DNA from: Klebsiella ornithinolytica NBRC 105727 = ATCC 31898
GTDB taxonomy: Bacteria > Pseudomonadota > Gammaproteobacteria > Enterobacterales > Enterobacteriaceae
NCBI RefSeq assembly: GCF_001598295.1
Contig: NZ_BCYR01000001.1
Coordinates: 310,001-374,000 of the forward strand
Reading direction: 5' to 3'
DNA length: 64,000 nucleotides
Shown here: one piece after another, positions 47,027 through 55,998 of the stretch
Layout: each line of letters starts with the position of its first letter
Numbering within the stretch: position 1 is the first letter of the stretch
Position numbers and translations under genes: made by a program
The notes under the pieces: generated by a model
Seen by the model: the letters and a program-made list of their open reading frames with translations, nothing else
The model's database searches: none
Told to the model about the DNA's origin: nothing

Positions 47027-48532
47027 ATGCTTGAATTCAAAAATGTTGGTAAATCGTTTCCGGGCGTTCTGGCTTTGCAAAATATTAATCTGCAAATTAA
47101 TCCCGGAGAAATTGTTGGATTAGTCGGTGAAAACGGCGCCGGAAAATCTACGCTGATGAAAATCATATATGGCGCCTATCAGCACGATAAAGGTGAAGTG
47201 CTGATTAATGGCCAGCCGGTGGTATTTCGCTCACCGCGCGATGCCATGATGCAAGGTATCGGGATGGTGTTTCAGGAGCAGTCGCTAATTTCCAATCTGA
47301 GCGTAATGGAAAATATTTTCCTCGGCTTTGAACAACCGTTTAAAAAACTTGGGGTGATTAACTGGAAAAAAATGGCGGCCGCCGCCAGAAAGCAGCTGGC
47401 GAAAGTCAAACTGGATATCGACCCGAAAACAATCACCTCAGAGCTTTCGTTTACCCAACGTCAGCTGGTAGAGCTGGCGAAGGTTTTAACTCTCGAGGAG
47501 AGGAGCAGCGGCCATTTAATTATCCTGCTCGATGAGCCGACCTCGGTGTTACCTGCCCAGGAGATAGAGCTGCTGTTTGCGCTGGTCAGAGAGCTAAAAA
47601 GCCGGGCCTCTTTCATTTTTGTTTCGCATCGTCTTGACGAAGTGATGACCCTTTCCGACCGCATCTACGTGATGAAGGACGGGCAGGTCATGGATATGCT
47701 CACCCGCGACCGTTTTGATGTGGTGAATATTCAGCGCCAGATGGTCGGTCGGGATATTGATGAACGCTATTATCGCGAGCATCGCAAGCATGGCATTCAT
47801 AAAGCGACCACCCTCGTAGAGTTAAAAAATATCTCATTACCGGGCCATTATCAGAATGTCTCGCTGTCGCTGCACGCCGGCGAAGTGCTGGCGCTGGTTG
47901 GCACCGAAGGGGCAGGTACCGAAGAGATTATCCGCACCATCTTCGGTTTGCTGCAGCCCGAGCAGGGAGAAGTGCTCCTCAACGGTAGAGCGGTACGTAA
48001 ATTCAGCCCCACGCACAGCATCGCTGAAGGGGTGGGATATATCCCGCGCGAGCGCAAAATCGAGGGTATCGTCGAAGGAATGTCAGTGGTGGAAAACATC
48101 ACTCTCGCCAACCTGCAGGACTATTCCCGCGCCGGACTGCTGCAGGTGCATCACGAGCGCCAGCTGGCCAATGAGTGGGTTAAAAAGCTGTCGATTAAAA
48201 CCGCCAGCATTGATACACAGTGCGGCAAGCTCTCCGGCGGCAATCAGCAAAAGGTGGTGCTGTCTAAATGGCGAACCGCCGAGGCGAAAATCATCCTGCT
48301 CGACCACCCTACCCGCGGCCTCGATATCGGCGCCAAAGAGGATGTCTACGACTTAGTCCGCGACTTCACCGATGAACAATGCGGCGTCATTTTGATCGCC
48401 GATTCTCTGGAGGAGGCCATCGGTCTCGCCCATACCATCGCTATTTTTAAGGACGGCCAGCTGAGATATCAGTTCACCGGCTGTGAAGAGAAGCGTCCGG
48501 AGCAATATGAATTATTGCAGCACTTCGTCTAG
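47027..48532 (+). CDS. Sugar ABC transporter ATPase (RbsA type, two nucleotide-binding domains)
   Basis: The 501-residue cytoplasmic ATPase has two ABC cassettes. The first has Walker A GENGAGKSTLMK, signature-like ELSFTQRQLVELAKVL and Walker B ILLDEPTSVL. The second has a degenerate Walker A (GTEGAGTEEIIR), a good signature (KLSGGNQQKVVLSKW) and a Walker B with His in place of Glu (IILLDHPTRGL). This asymmetry is normal in the family. ATG 47027 is preferred over the GTG at 47018 that overlaps the permease stop, because MLEFKNVGKSFPG is the usual start. Confidence 0.92.
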   Translation: MLEFKNVGKSFPGVLALQNINLQINPGEIVGLVGENGAGKSTLMKIIYGAYQHDKGEVLINGQPVVFRSPRDAMMQGIGMVFQEQSLISNLSVMENIFLGFEQPFKKLGVINWKKMAAAARKQLAKVKLDIDPKTITSELSFTQRQLVELAKVLTLEERSSGHLIILLDEPTSVLPAQEIELLFALVRELKSRASFIFVSHRLDEVMTLSDRIYVMKDGQVMDMLTRDRFDVVNIQRQMVGRDIDERYYREHRKHGIHKATTLVELKNISLPGHYQNVSLSLHAGEVLALVGTEGAGTEEIIRTIFGLLQPEQGEVLLNGRAVRKFSPTHSIAEGVGYIPRERKIEGIVEGMSVVENITLANLQDYSRAGLLQVHHERQLANEWVKKLSIKTASIDTQCGKLSGGNQQKVVLSKWRTAEAKIILLDHPTRGLDIGAKEDVYDLVRDFTDEQCGVILIADSLEEAIGLAHTIAIFKDGQLRYQFTGCEEKRPEQYELLQHFV

Positions 48533-48551
48533 GTTATTAAGGCAAATCTCC

Positions 48552-49568
48552 ATGAAAATCACCCGTTCTGATTTATTAGCAGTGCCGACAAAAAATAATA
48601 CCGGCAGCCCGACCCGGCCGCCGTTAACCGGGCGTGAAAAAATCACCCGTTATTTACCCATTCTGACCCTGGTGGTATTAGTCGCCCTCGTCAGCCTCTA
48701 TAACCCGGATTTTCTTAAACCCGACAATATATTCCAGCTCCTGCAGGATGCGTCGACGCTGTTTATTATGGCGATTGGCATGACTTTTGTGATTTATATC
48801 GGCGGCATAGATTTATCCGCCCAGTCGATTGCCAGTATGTCAACGGTGGTGCTGGTCATTCTGTTGTCGCAAACCGGCGTGCTGGCGATTCCGCTCACCC
48901 TGGCGGTCGGCGCGCTGTTCGGCGCGATCTCCGGCTGGGTACATACCCGCTTCAAAATATCGTCATTCATAACCACGCTCGCCGTCGGCGGAATTGCCTA
49001 TGCCAGCGGACAGGTCATTTCCGGACAACGCGCGTTTTATATTCCAGGGGATATTCGCAGCCAGACGGTTGGCTGGATGACCTCCACTGTCTTTACGCTG
49101 CCGATGGAAATCATTATCGCGGCGGTACTGCTGCTGCTGGCCCTGCTGATGGAAAGACGCACCGCGCTGGGACGCCACATGAAGGCGATTGGCGCCGGCG
49201 AGTCCGCGGCGCTCGCCAGCGGCGTGAAGGTTATCAAGGTGAAGATTATCACCTTCGCCATTGCCGGCGCGTTCTCCGCCGCCGCCGGGGTGCTGCTGGC
49301 GACGCGTCTTTCCGGCGCATCGCCGACCATGGCCGACCAGTTCCTGCTACCGGCCATCGTTGCGGTGCTGCTGGGCGGCACGCCGCTGACCGGGGGCGTG
49401 GGCGGCGTATTGAGCACGCTTATCGGCACCCTCATCGTGGCCGTTATTCGTACCAGTATGACTTATCTGAACGTCGAAGCGCAGGCGCAGCAGATCTTCT
49501 TCGGCGTGCTGATGATTGCGGCGATCGCGATGACCATCGATCGCGCCAAAATTTCCACCGTTAAATAA
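48552..49568 (+). CDS. Sugar ABC transporter permease 2 (RbsC type)
   Basis: The 338-residue permease has about ten membrane segments and a 35-residue hydrophilic N-terminus. Landmarks: GMTFVIYIGGIDLSAQSIASMSTVVLV; RTALGRHMKAIGAGESAALASGVKVIKVKIITFAIAGAFSAAAGVLLATRLSGASP; AVLLGGTPLTGGVGGVLSTLIGTLIVAVIRTSM. It is clearly paralogous to permease 1 but divergent, and lies 19 bp after the ATPase and 12 bp before the Zn-ADH. The ATG at 48552 is chosen from the family start; earlier in-frame Met codons overlap the ATPase. Confidence 0.9.
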   Translation: MKITRSDLLAVPTKNNTGSPTRPPLTGREKITRYLPILTLVVLVALVSLYNPDFLKPDNIFQLLQDASTLFIMAIGMTFVIYIGGIDLSAQSIASMSTVVLVILLSQTGVLAIPLTLAVGALFGAISGWVHTRFKISSFITTLAVGGIAYASGQVISGQRAFYIPGDIRSQTVGWMTSTVFTLPMEIIIAAVLLLLALLMERRTALGRHMKAIGAGESAALASGVKVIKVKIITFAIAGAFSAAAGVLLATRLSGASPTMADQFLLPAIVAVLLGGTPLTGGVGGVLSTLIGTLIVAVIRTSMTYLNVEAQAQQIFFGVLMIAAIAMTIDRAKISTVK

Positions 49569-49580
49569 CCGGAGCAGGCG

Positions 49581-50624
49581 ATGATCCCCAAATTAATGAA
49601 GGCCGCGGTGCTGACGGCACCGAAAACGTTCGAAATACGCCAGGTTGCGGTCCCCGCCTACGGCGACGACGAGGTACTGATTCGCGTCACCCGCTGTTCA
49701 ATCTGCGGAACCGATATTCATATCTATAATGGCCATTACTCCCAGGATAAGCTGCCGTTAATTCCCGGCCACGAGTTCAGCGGGGAAATTGTTGCCATTG
49801 GTCGCCAGGTCTCGACTCTGACGCCGGGCCAGCGGGTGGTCGCCGATATCAATATCGGCTGCGGCCACTGTTATTATTGTCGGCGCAACGAACTGCTGAA
49901 CTGCCCGGAGATCCGCCAGCTCGGCATTCACACCCACGGCGCGTTTGCGCAGTATGTGGCGATTCCAGCCCGTCTGGTGATCCCGATCGGCGATGAGATT
50001 GCGGATAGCGTTGCCTGCCTGACCGAACCCTTCTCTTGCGTGGTGCGCGCCAGTAAAAAAATCGGCCTCAGCGTGGCAGAGTCCGTGGTGGTGATTGGCG
50101 CGGGCCCGGTGGGCAACATGCATATTCAGATGGCGCGTTTGCTGGGCGCCGCGCCGATTATTGCCGTGGAGCTGAATCCGCAGCGGGCCGAGCTCGCCAG
50201 ACAGTGCGGTGCGGATAGCGTCATCACCGACCCCGAACGCGCGCTGGAGCAGATCAAGGCGCTCACGGAGGGACGCGGCGCCGACGTGGTCATCGAAAGC
50301 GTCGGCCATCCGGAATTGTATCAACAGGCGCTGACGTTTATGCGCCCAGGCGGACGGCTGCTGGCCTTCGGTTTAACCGATGCGGAAACCGAGATAGCCA
50401 TTAAACCGCTGGAGATAATTTTAAAGGAGCAAAGGATTCAGGGCAGCGTGGCCGGGATGGGGGAAGATATGCACCAGGCGCTGCATCTGCTGAGCCATCA
50501 ACGTTTTATTACCGCCCCGTTCCGCGAGTCCGTTCACCCGCTGGAGGATATTCAGCAGGTTTTCTCCACCCTGCTCGCTCATCCGCAGCACCTGAAAATT
50601 CAGCTACGTATTGCCGAGGAGTAA
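49581..50624 (+). CDS. Zinc-dependent alcohol (polyol/sorbitol-type) dehydrogenase
   Basis: The 347-residue medium-chain dehydrogenase has the catalytic-zinc segment (CSICGTDIHIYNGHY...PLIPGHEFSGEIV), the structural-zinc cysteines (CGHCYYCRRNELLNC), and an NAD-binding region (VVVIGAGPVGNMHIQMARLLGAAPIIAVELN). It probably oxidises a secondary hydroxyl of a sugar or polyol delivered by the ABC transporter whose operon it closes. ATG 49581 follows ggagcagg. Confidence 0.92.
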   Translation: MIPKLMKAAVLTAPKTFEIRQVAVPAYGDDEVLIRVTRCSICGTDIHIYNGHYSQDKLPLIPGHEFSGEIVAIGRQVSTLTPGQRVVADINIGCGHCYYCRRNELLNCPEIRQLGIHTHGAFAQYVAIPARLVIPIGDEIADSVACLTEPFSCVVRASKKIGLSVAESVVVIGAGPVGNMHIQMARLLGAAPIIAVELNPQRAELARQCGADSVITDPERALEQIKALTEGRGADVVIESVGHPELYQQALTFMRPGGRLLAFGLTDAETEIAIKPLEIILKEQRIQGSVAGMGEDMHQALHLLSHQRFITAPFRESVHPLEDIQQVFSTLLAHPQHLKIQLRIAEE

Positions 50625-50660
50625 GATTTTCGCCGCACGGATAAGACGGCAGAATCAATC

Positions 50661-50726
50661 ACCACCTCCCCAGGAGGTGGTGTAGGGATGACAATAAAAA
50701 AGGTGCTCCTGATGAGCACCTTTTTT
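50661..50726. terminator. Double hairpin between ADH and the aldo-keto reductase
   Basis: Two hairpins lie between convergent genes: accacctcc / ggaggtggt (50661-50681), and ggtgctc / gagcacc (50702-50720) flanked by A and T runs so that it can terminate both strands. Confidence 0.8.
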
Positions 50727-50741
50727 GCCTTCCCGGGTCAC

Positions 50742-51770
50742 TCAGGCTTTGCGGTCGGCTGGCGTCGGCGCCCCTTCATCCAGCAGGCCCTGTTGTTGCA
50801 GCGTACGCCAGAAATCATCCGGGATCGGCGCGGCAATCCACTCCAGGCAGTTTTCCAACTGCACTACCGTGCGGGTGCCGGGAATAATCGTGGGCACCGC
50901 CGGGTGAGCCAGGACAAACTGCAGCGCGGCCGCTGGCAGACTGACGTGATAATCGCGGCAGACGTTTTCAATTTTGCTGACTTTTTGCAGAATCGCCGGG
51001 CTGGCCGGGCCATAGTTATATTTCGCGTTCTCAACCGCCCCGGTCGCCAGTATCCCGCTGTTGAATCCCCCGCCAATCACCACCGCCGCATTACGCTCTT
51101 CGCACAGCGGCAGGAACGCTTTTAACGCCTCCTGTTCCAGCAGCGTATAGCGCCCGGCCAGCAAGAAACAGTCAAAGTCGGCTTCCTGCAGCGCAGCATG
51201 GCACACCTGCCATTCATTGACGCCCATCCCTACCGCTTTAATCACGCCTTCATCGCGCAGCTGCGCCAGCGCGCGCCATGCGCCATCCATCGCCTGACGA
51301 AAGTAGTGCGGCTGTTTATCCCCGTGAGTATAAAAGTCGCAGTCGTGAATAAACGCGATATCGATATGCTCCAGCGCCATGCGCTGCAGACTGTCTTCGA
51401 TGGATCGCATCGTTGCCGAATAGGAGTAATCAAAGACCGCCTCAAACGGCAGCGGGTTGACCCACACCCCGGAATCAATTTCGCTACGTTTTTTCGGCTT
51501 CAGCAGACGACCGACCTTAGTGGACAACACATACTCATCGCGTGGATACCAGCGCAAACCGTGGCCAATCCTCGCTTCGCTCAGGCCATGGCCATACAGC
51601 GGCGCGGTATCAAAATAGCGCAGACCGTTGTCCCACGCCTGGCGAATCATGTTCTGCGATTCTTGTTCACTGATGGGACGGAAAATATTGCCAATTGGCG
51701 CGGCACCGTAACCCATTGCCGTAACCTGAACAGCGGTACGGCCAAACGCATTCTTCTGTGATGGATCCAT
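50742..51770 (-). CDS. Aldo-keto reductase, aldose 1-dehydrogenase-like
   Basis: The 342-residue protein belongs to the AKR group that includes D-threo-aldose / L-fucose / L-galactose dehydrogenases. Seen: GYGAAPIGNIF start, tetrad residues Asp and Tyr (GLRYFDTAPLYGHGLSE), Lys (YVLSTKVGRLLKP), His (DIAFIHDCDFY), and the C-terminal cofactor loop (HPAVPTIIPGTRTVVQLENCLEW). It probably oxidises an aldose to a lactone with NAD(P). ATG 51770 follows aggag. It is single, divergent from the CoA-transferase, with palindrome 4 upstream. Confidence 0.88.
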   Translation of the reverse strand: MDPSQKNAFGRTAVQVTAMGYGAAPIGNIFRPISEQESQNMIRQAWDNGLRYFDTAPLYGHGLSEARIGHGLRWYPRDEYVLSTKVGRLLKPKKRSEIDSGVWVNPLPFEAVFDYSYSATMRSIEDSLQRMALEHIDIAFIHDCDFYTHGDKQPHYFRQAMDGAWRALAQLRDEGVIKAVGMGVNEWQVCHAALQEADFDCFLLAGRYTLLEQEALKAFLPLCEERNAAVVIGGGFNSGILATGAVENAKYNYGPASPAILQKVSKIENVCRDYHVSLPAAALQFVLAHPAVPTIIPGTRTVVQLENCLEWIAAPIPDDFWRTLQQQGLLDEGAPTPADRKA

Positions 51771-51798
51771 GTCTGTGCTCCTGCAGGTTTAGAGTTTA

Positions 51799-51820
51799 AT
51801 TAACTAACAAGATAGTTATA
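51799..51820. promoter_or_regulatory. Island palindrome 4, before the aldo-keto reductase
   Basis: TTAACTAACAAGATAGTTAT shares TAACTAAC and TAGTTA with the consensus; 28 bp upstream of the minus-strand start at 51770. Confidence 0.7.
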
Positions 51821-51900
51821 TCAAAACGAATGTTGTGAAAATGTTACCTGGATAACAAAGCGGCATTAATGACGTTGATCCGGCTTTTACTTTCTGCAAT

Positions 51901-51921
51901 TGTAACTAACTAGTTAGTTTA
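51901..51921. promoter_or_regulatory. Island palindrome 5, before the CoA-transferase
   Basis: The core AACTAACTAGTTAGTT (51904-51919) is a perfect 16-bp palindrome, the best symmetric copy in the window. It lies 33 bp before the ATG at 51953. Confidence 0.8.
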
Positions 51922-51952
51922 TTTTGTACTGAGTTCAACGAGGATAACGAGC

Positions 51953-53461
51953 ATGCATGGCAAACTAAAAAGCGTCGAAGAAGCGGTTGCTTTGATTAAA
52001 GATAACTCCACCGTTGCCTTCACCGGCTCCGGCGGCGGCCTGCTGGAGTCTGACTACGTCATGGCGGCCATCGCGACGCGCTACCGCGAAACCGGACATC
52101 CGCGGAATCTCACCCTGATTCATGCTTTAGGGATTGGCAATGGCAAAGGATCCGGTCTTGGCCGCCTCGCTATACCGGGACTGGTGAAACGGATCATCGG
52201 CGGCCACTGGTCATGGTCTTCCGAGCTACAAAAAATGGCCCGCGACAATGAGATCGAGGCCTACTGTCTGCCCACCGGCATCATCATGACGCTGTATCGC
52301 GAAAGCGGCGCCGGGCGACCGGGCGTCATTTCCAGCGTCGGGCTGGGCACTTTTGTCGACCCGTTGATAAGCGGTGGCAAATGCAATGACATCACCTGCG
52401 AGGATATCGTTTCGCGTATTGAACTCGACGGTAAAACCTGGCTGCATTACAAACCGTTTAAAGTGGATGTTGCGGTGATTCACGGATCGCAGGCGGACGT
52501 CGTGGCGAACATATCCACCAGCGAAGAGCCCGCGGAGCTGGATACTTATGCCGTCGCCTTAGCAGCACACAACAACGGTGGGATGGTTATCGCCCAGGTG
52601 AAATCCACCGCCGATCAGCACTTTGTCCCGGCCCGTAAGGTCACCGTTCCCGGCGTGATGATCGACCATATCGTTGAATGCCCGGCGCAGTGGCAGAGCT
52701 ATCTTGCCGAATACGATCCGGCCATCTCCGGACAGGTCGCCCCGCCGGATGAACACCCGCTCGACGCGCCGGCAGAGGGCATTCGCCGCCTGATCTCGGG
52801 TCTGGCGGTACGGGAGCTGAAGCCAAATATGCGGGTCAATTATGGGTTCGGCATCCCCGGCGGGATCTCAGCCATGGCGGACAAATCGCTGGTCGACTCC
52901 TGCTGGCAAATGGTGGAACAAGGCATTCACAACGGCCAGCTTCTCGACGGCGCGCTGTTCGGCGCGGCAAAATATCCGCATGCCATTGTCAGCTCGCTCG
53001 ATCAGTTCGATCTGTTTAGCGGCGGCGGGCTGGATATCACCTTCCTCGGCATGGGCGAGATGGACGCTGAAGGGAATGTCAACGTTTCGCAGCTGGGCGA
53101 CACTATCGTCGGACCGGGCGGCTTTATCGATATTACCTGCGGTGCCAAAAAGGTCGTTTTCTGCGGCACCTTCGAAGCAAAAGGCCTACAGGTGTGCCAG
53201 CAGGGTGCGCGTTTACAGATCGAGTCCCATGGGCAAATTCCCAAACTGGTGCGGAAAGTTCGCCATATCACTTTCAGCGGGCCGGAAGCCATAAAACGCG
53301 GACAGGAAGTGTTGTACGTTACGGAGCGCGCCATTTTCCGGCTGACGGAAGAAGGCGTGGAGCTGGCGGCAATCGTCAGCGGGGTTAACCTCGAGCAGGA
53401 TGTATTGCAGCGTATGCAATTCTGCCCGAAAGTCGACAGCCCCGCGGTCGTCTCTCTCTGA
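51953..53461 (+). CDS. Family I CoA-transferase (YdiF / propionate CoA-transferase-like)
   Basis: The 502-residue fused alpha-beta CoA-transferase moves CoA from an acyl-CoA donor to a free acid. The N-terminal half begins MHGKLKSVEEAVALIKDNSTVAFTGSGGG, a glycine-rich CoA loop. The C-terminal half carries the putative catalytic Glu near residue 322 (WQMVEQGIHNGQ), aligned with the Glu of TTEAG in E. coli YdiF, and GGGLDITFLGMGEMDAEGNVNVS. In the island it probably activates an acid made by the GMC and aldehyde dehydrogenases, before acyl-CoA dehydrogenase. It converges with the TetR gene, 21 bp apart. Confidence 0.88.
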   Translation: MHGKLKSVEEAVALIKDNSTVAFTGSGGGLLESDYVMAAIATRYRETGHPRNLTLIHALGIGNGKGSGLGRLAIPGLVKRIIGGHWSWSSELQKMARDNEIEAYCLPTGIIMTLYRESGAGRPGVISSVGLGTFVDPLISGGKCNDITCEDIVSRIELDGKTWLHYKPFKVDVAVIHGSQADVVANISTSEEPAELDTYAVALAAHNNGGMVIAQVKSTADQHFVPARKVTVPGVMIDHIVECPAQWQSYLAEYDPAISGQVAPPDEHPLDAPAEGIRRLISGLAVRELKPNMRVNYGFGIPGGISAMADKSLVDSCWQMVEQGIHNGQLLDGALFGAAKYPHAIVSSLDQFDLFSGGGLDITFLGMGEMDAEGNVNVSQLGDTIVGPGGFIDITCGAKKVVFCGTFEAKGLQVCQQGARLQIESHGQIPKLVRKVRHITFSGPEAIKRGQEVLYVTERAIFRLTEEGVELAAIVSGVNLEQDVLQRMQFCPKVDSPAVVSL

Positions 53462-53473
53462 ATGAGCAAAGCG

Positions 53474-53503
53474 ATGCGGATATCAGGGCTGTAATATCCG
53501 CAT
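53474..53503. terminator. Hairpin between the CoA-transferase and the TetR gene
   Basis: Perfect 10-bp arms atgcggatat / atatccgcat span the 21-bp gap and the last codons of the regulator gene; usable in both directions, though without long T runs. Confidence 0.5.
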
Positions 53504-54127
53504 TATCGTTTCGACGTTAAAATCAAGGCGCTGCTGAAGGGAATCAGCATCCATGAAATTGCGATCGAACAGAATGGCGCCGGTATATTTATTATTGAAG
53601 TAATAATAGTTGACCGCCGCAATGGTGATCACCAGCTGTTCAGCATCAACGCCCGCCCGGAAAACACCCTGCTCCACACCGCGCTGCAGAATCCCCTCCA
53701 TCAGGGTAACCATTGATTTCTGTGCCGACTTGATCGCCACTGATTTTTTCAGATGTACGGCGCGATGCAGGTTTTCGCTGTTCACCAGCGTCAGAAACTC
53801 CGGGTTTTTCAGGTAGTAGTTCCAGGTAAACCTGACCAGCGCTTCAACCGCTTCTTTCGGCTCCAGACTGTCGAGATTTAATTTTTTTTCCGCGGCACGA
53901 ATATCAAGGTAGGAATCTTCGACCACTTTCTGGAAAAGCTGCTCCTTGCTACCAAAATAGTGATAAATCATACGCTTATTTGATTTTGCTTTTTCAGCGA
54001 CAACGTCAATGCGTGCGCCGCCGAGTCCCTTTTGCGCGAACTCTCGTTTCGCGGCTTTCAGGATCCGATTTTGTGTCGCAACAGGGTCACGGACCTGTAC
54101 TGTTTTTTCCGTAGCTGATTTAGTCAT
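53483..54127 (-). CDS. TetR-family regulator, probable master regulator of the island
   Basis: The 214-residue protein has a 20-residue polar leader and then a classic TetR DNA-binding domain: RILKAAKREFAQKGLGGARIDVVAEKAKSNKRMIYHYFGSKEQLFQKVVEDSY. The C-terminal ligand domain contains AVEALVRFTWNYYLKNPEFLTLVNSENLHR and a tyrosine-rich helix (AVNYYYFNNKYTGAILFD). It is the only regulator gene seen between 39,966 and the window end, while nine copies of one palindrome precede the transcription units there. I infer that it binds them and responds to a substrate or acyl-CoA intermediate. Palindrome 6 in the aldehyde dehydrogenase control region may also autoregulate it. Confidence 0.88.
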   Translation of the reverse strand: MTKSATEKTVQVRDPVATQNRILKAAKREFAQKGLGGARIDVVAEKAKSNKRMIYHYFGSKEQLFQKVVEDSYLDIRAAEKKLNLDSLEPKEAVEALVRFTWNYYLKNPEFLTLVNSENLHRAVHLKKSVAIKSAQKSMVTLMEGILQRGVEQGVFRAGVDAEQLVITIAAVNYYYFNNKYTGAILFDRNFMDADSLQQRLDFNVETIMRILQP

Positions 54128-54459
54128 TACATCGTTTTGGTTGCGGATCTGGCTGATGATTAACCCTTACTCATTGGCGGAAATCAAGAAAAATTTTTCG
54201 CTAATCTCCTTTCTGCTAGCCGCTTAACAATTTCATTACAAGGGCTGGCGTTTCCTTATTCAATTCAAAAACAGCATGCTAATATATGTAACCATATAGT
54301 TATATATAAATAACATTATACTTATAAAACATAAAGTTAAACCCAAACACAATCAACCCATCTTGTCCCCATCTAAAAATGCGATGGACAGGATGACAAC
54401 GATCACTCGCTGGCTCTTACCGAGCGGTAAGGAAGGCTATGAACGATGGGAAGAGGACG
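54128..54459. promoter_or_regulatory. Divergent region between the TetR gene and the aldehyde dehydrogenase
   Basis: This AT-rich 332-bp gap has palindrome 6 near its middle and no supported gene. Confidence 0.6.
54287..54306. promoter_or_regulatory. Island palindrome 6, TetR / aldehyde dehydrogenase region
   Basis: TGTAACCATATAGTTATATA retains GTAAC and TAGTTA in register with the consensus; a diverged copy about 150 bp from each flanking gene. Confidence 0.6.
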
Positions 54460-55977
54460 ATGAGTAATACATTTCACCCTGTAGACGTTAACCACCCTTT
54501 GCTGCCTGAAAAAGCGCGTGAATTTCAGATGTTCATCAATGGCAAATGGACCACGGGCCACAGCAGCGAAAGTTTTGTCCGTAAAAGCCCGGCCCACGAT
54601 ATTGTCGTTAGCACCTATCCGGCGGGAACCGTTGAAGACGTTGATGAGGCGGTAAAGGCAGCCAGAGACGCCTTTAACTGCGGAAAATGGTCGCGCATTA
54701 GCGGCGCAGCGCGTGCGGCGGTATTGCTGAAAACCGCCCAGCTCATTCGCGAGAACCTTGCGGAACTGGCGCTGCTGGAAACGCTGGAAACCGGTAAACC
54801 TATCGCCCAGTCACGCGGCGAGATCCAGGGCGCGGCCGATATCTGGGAATATGCCGCCGGCCTGGCGCGCAGCATCAATGGCGACAGCTTTAATAATCTC
54901 GGCGACAACATGCTGGGTCTGGTGACTCGCGAACCCATCGGCGTCGTCGGCGTCATCACGCCGTGGAACTTCCCTTTCTTTATTGGCGCAGAACGCTACC
55001 CCTATATTCTGGCCGCCGGCTGTACGCTGGTGGCGAAAGCCGCCGAGATCACATCCGGTACGACTCTGCTGTTGGCCGGTATTCTTAAAGAGGCGGGGCT
55101 GCCCGACGGCGTATTTAACGTCGTCACCGGCAGCGGTTCGGTCGTCGGCCAGCGGATCACCGAACATGTCGATATCGATATGGTCTCTTTCACCGGATCC
55201 ACCGCCGTCGGACAGATGGCGCTGCACGCGTCGGCAAAAAACATCAAACGCCTTGGTCTGGAGCTGGGCGGTAAAAATCCGCAGGTGGTTTTTGCCGATG
55301 CCGATATTGACGCCGCGCTGGACGGTACGCTGTTTGGCTTCCTGTTCAATACCGGGCAGTGCTGCGTCAGCGGCAGTCGTTTACTGGTTGAACGTTCTAT
55401 CCATAAAGATTTCTGCCAGAAGCTGGTTGAACGCGCGCAGAAAGTGCGCAGCGGCGATCCGCTGAATGAAAGCACCCAGATTGGCGCGATCGTTACGGAG
55501 AAACACTACCAGACCGTGCTCGGCTATATCGAGCAGGGGAAAAATGAGGGGGCGACCCTGCTCACCGGCGGCAAGGCGGTTCCCACCGGGAATGGGCTGT
55601 TTATCGAACCGACCATTTTCGATGATGTGACCCCGGAAATGACTATTTTCCGCGAAGAGATCTTCGGCCCGGTGCTCTGCGTTACCCCGTTCGACAGCTA
55701 TGAAGAGGCGATCGGCATTGCCAATGACACCTGCTACGGGCTGGCGGCCAGCATCTGGACGTCGAATCTGGATAAGGCGGTGCAGGGCTTCCGCGATCTG
55801 AAGGCGGGCAGACTGTGGGTGAATACCACTATCGCCGGCGGCCCCGAGCTCCCTTCCGGCGGCTTTAAACAGTCCGGTATCGGGCGCGAAAGCGGCAGCT
55901 ATGGTCTGGATGAATATACCGAGATTAAATCCGTACATATCCAGTTGGGCAAGCGCGCTAAATGGCTCGCTGAGTGA
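54460..55977 (+). CDS. NAD(P)-dependent aldehyde dehydrogenase (betaine-aldehyde type)
   Basis: The 505-residue ALDH oxidises an aldehyde to its acid. Catalytic residues are in place: Glu268 (GLELGGKNPQ) and Cys302 (FNTGQCCVSGSR). The nucleotide-binding stretch VITPWNFPFFIGAERYPYILAAGCTLVAKAAEITSG is near-standard, although the usual Lys-Pro-x-E is replaced by Lys-Ala-Ala-Glu. ATG 54460 is preferred (gggaag upstream), giving MSNTFHPVDVNHP; ATG 54439 would add seven residues. The GMC oxidoreductase follows 21 bp later, so the pair probably takes an alcohol to an acid. Confidence 0.9.
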   Translation: MSNTFHPVDVNHPLLPEKAREFQMFINGKWTTGHSSESFVRKSPAHDIVVSTYPAGTVEDVDEAVKAARDAFNCGKWSRISGAARAAVLLKTAQLIRENLAELALLETLETGKPIAQSRGEIQGAADIWEYAAGLARSINGDSFNNLGDNMLGLVTREPIGVVGVITPWNFPFFIGAERYPYILAAGCTLVAKAAEITSGTTLLLAGILKEAGLPDGVFNVVTGSGSVVGQRITEHVDIDMVSFTGSTAVGQMALHASAKNIKRLGLELGGKNPQVVFADADIDAALDGTLFGFLFNTGQCCVSGSRLLVERSIHKDFCQKLVERAQKVRSGDPLNESTQIGAIVTEKHYQTVLGYIEQGKNEGATLLTGGKAVPTGNGLFIEPTIFDDVTPEMTIFREEIFGPVLCVTPFDSYEEAIGIANDTCYGLAASIWTSNLDKAVQGFRDLKAGRLWVNTTIAGGPELPSGGFKQSGIGRESGSYGLDEYTEIKSVHIQLGKRAKWLAE

Positions 55978-55998
55978 TTTTGGGGCAGAGGATCAGAC

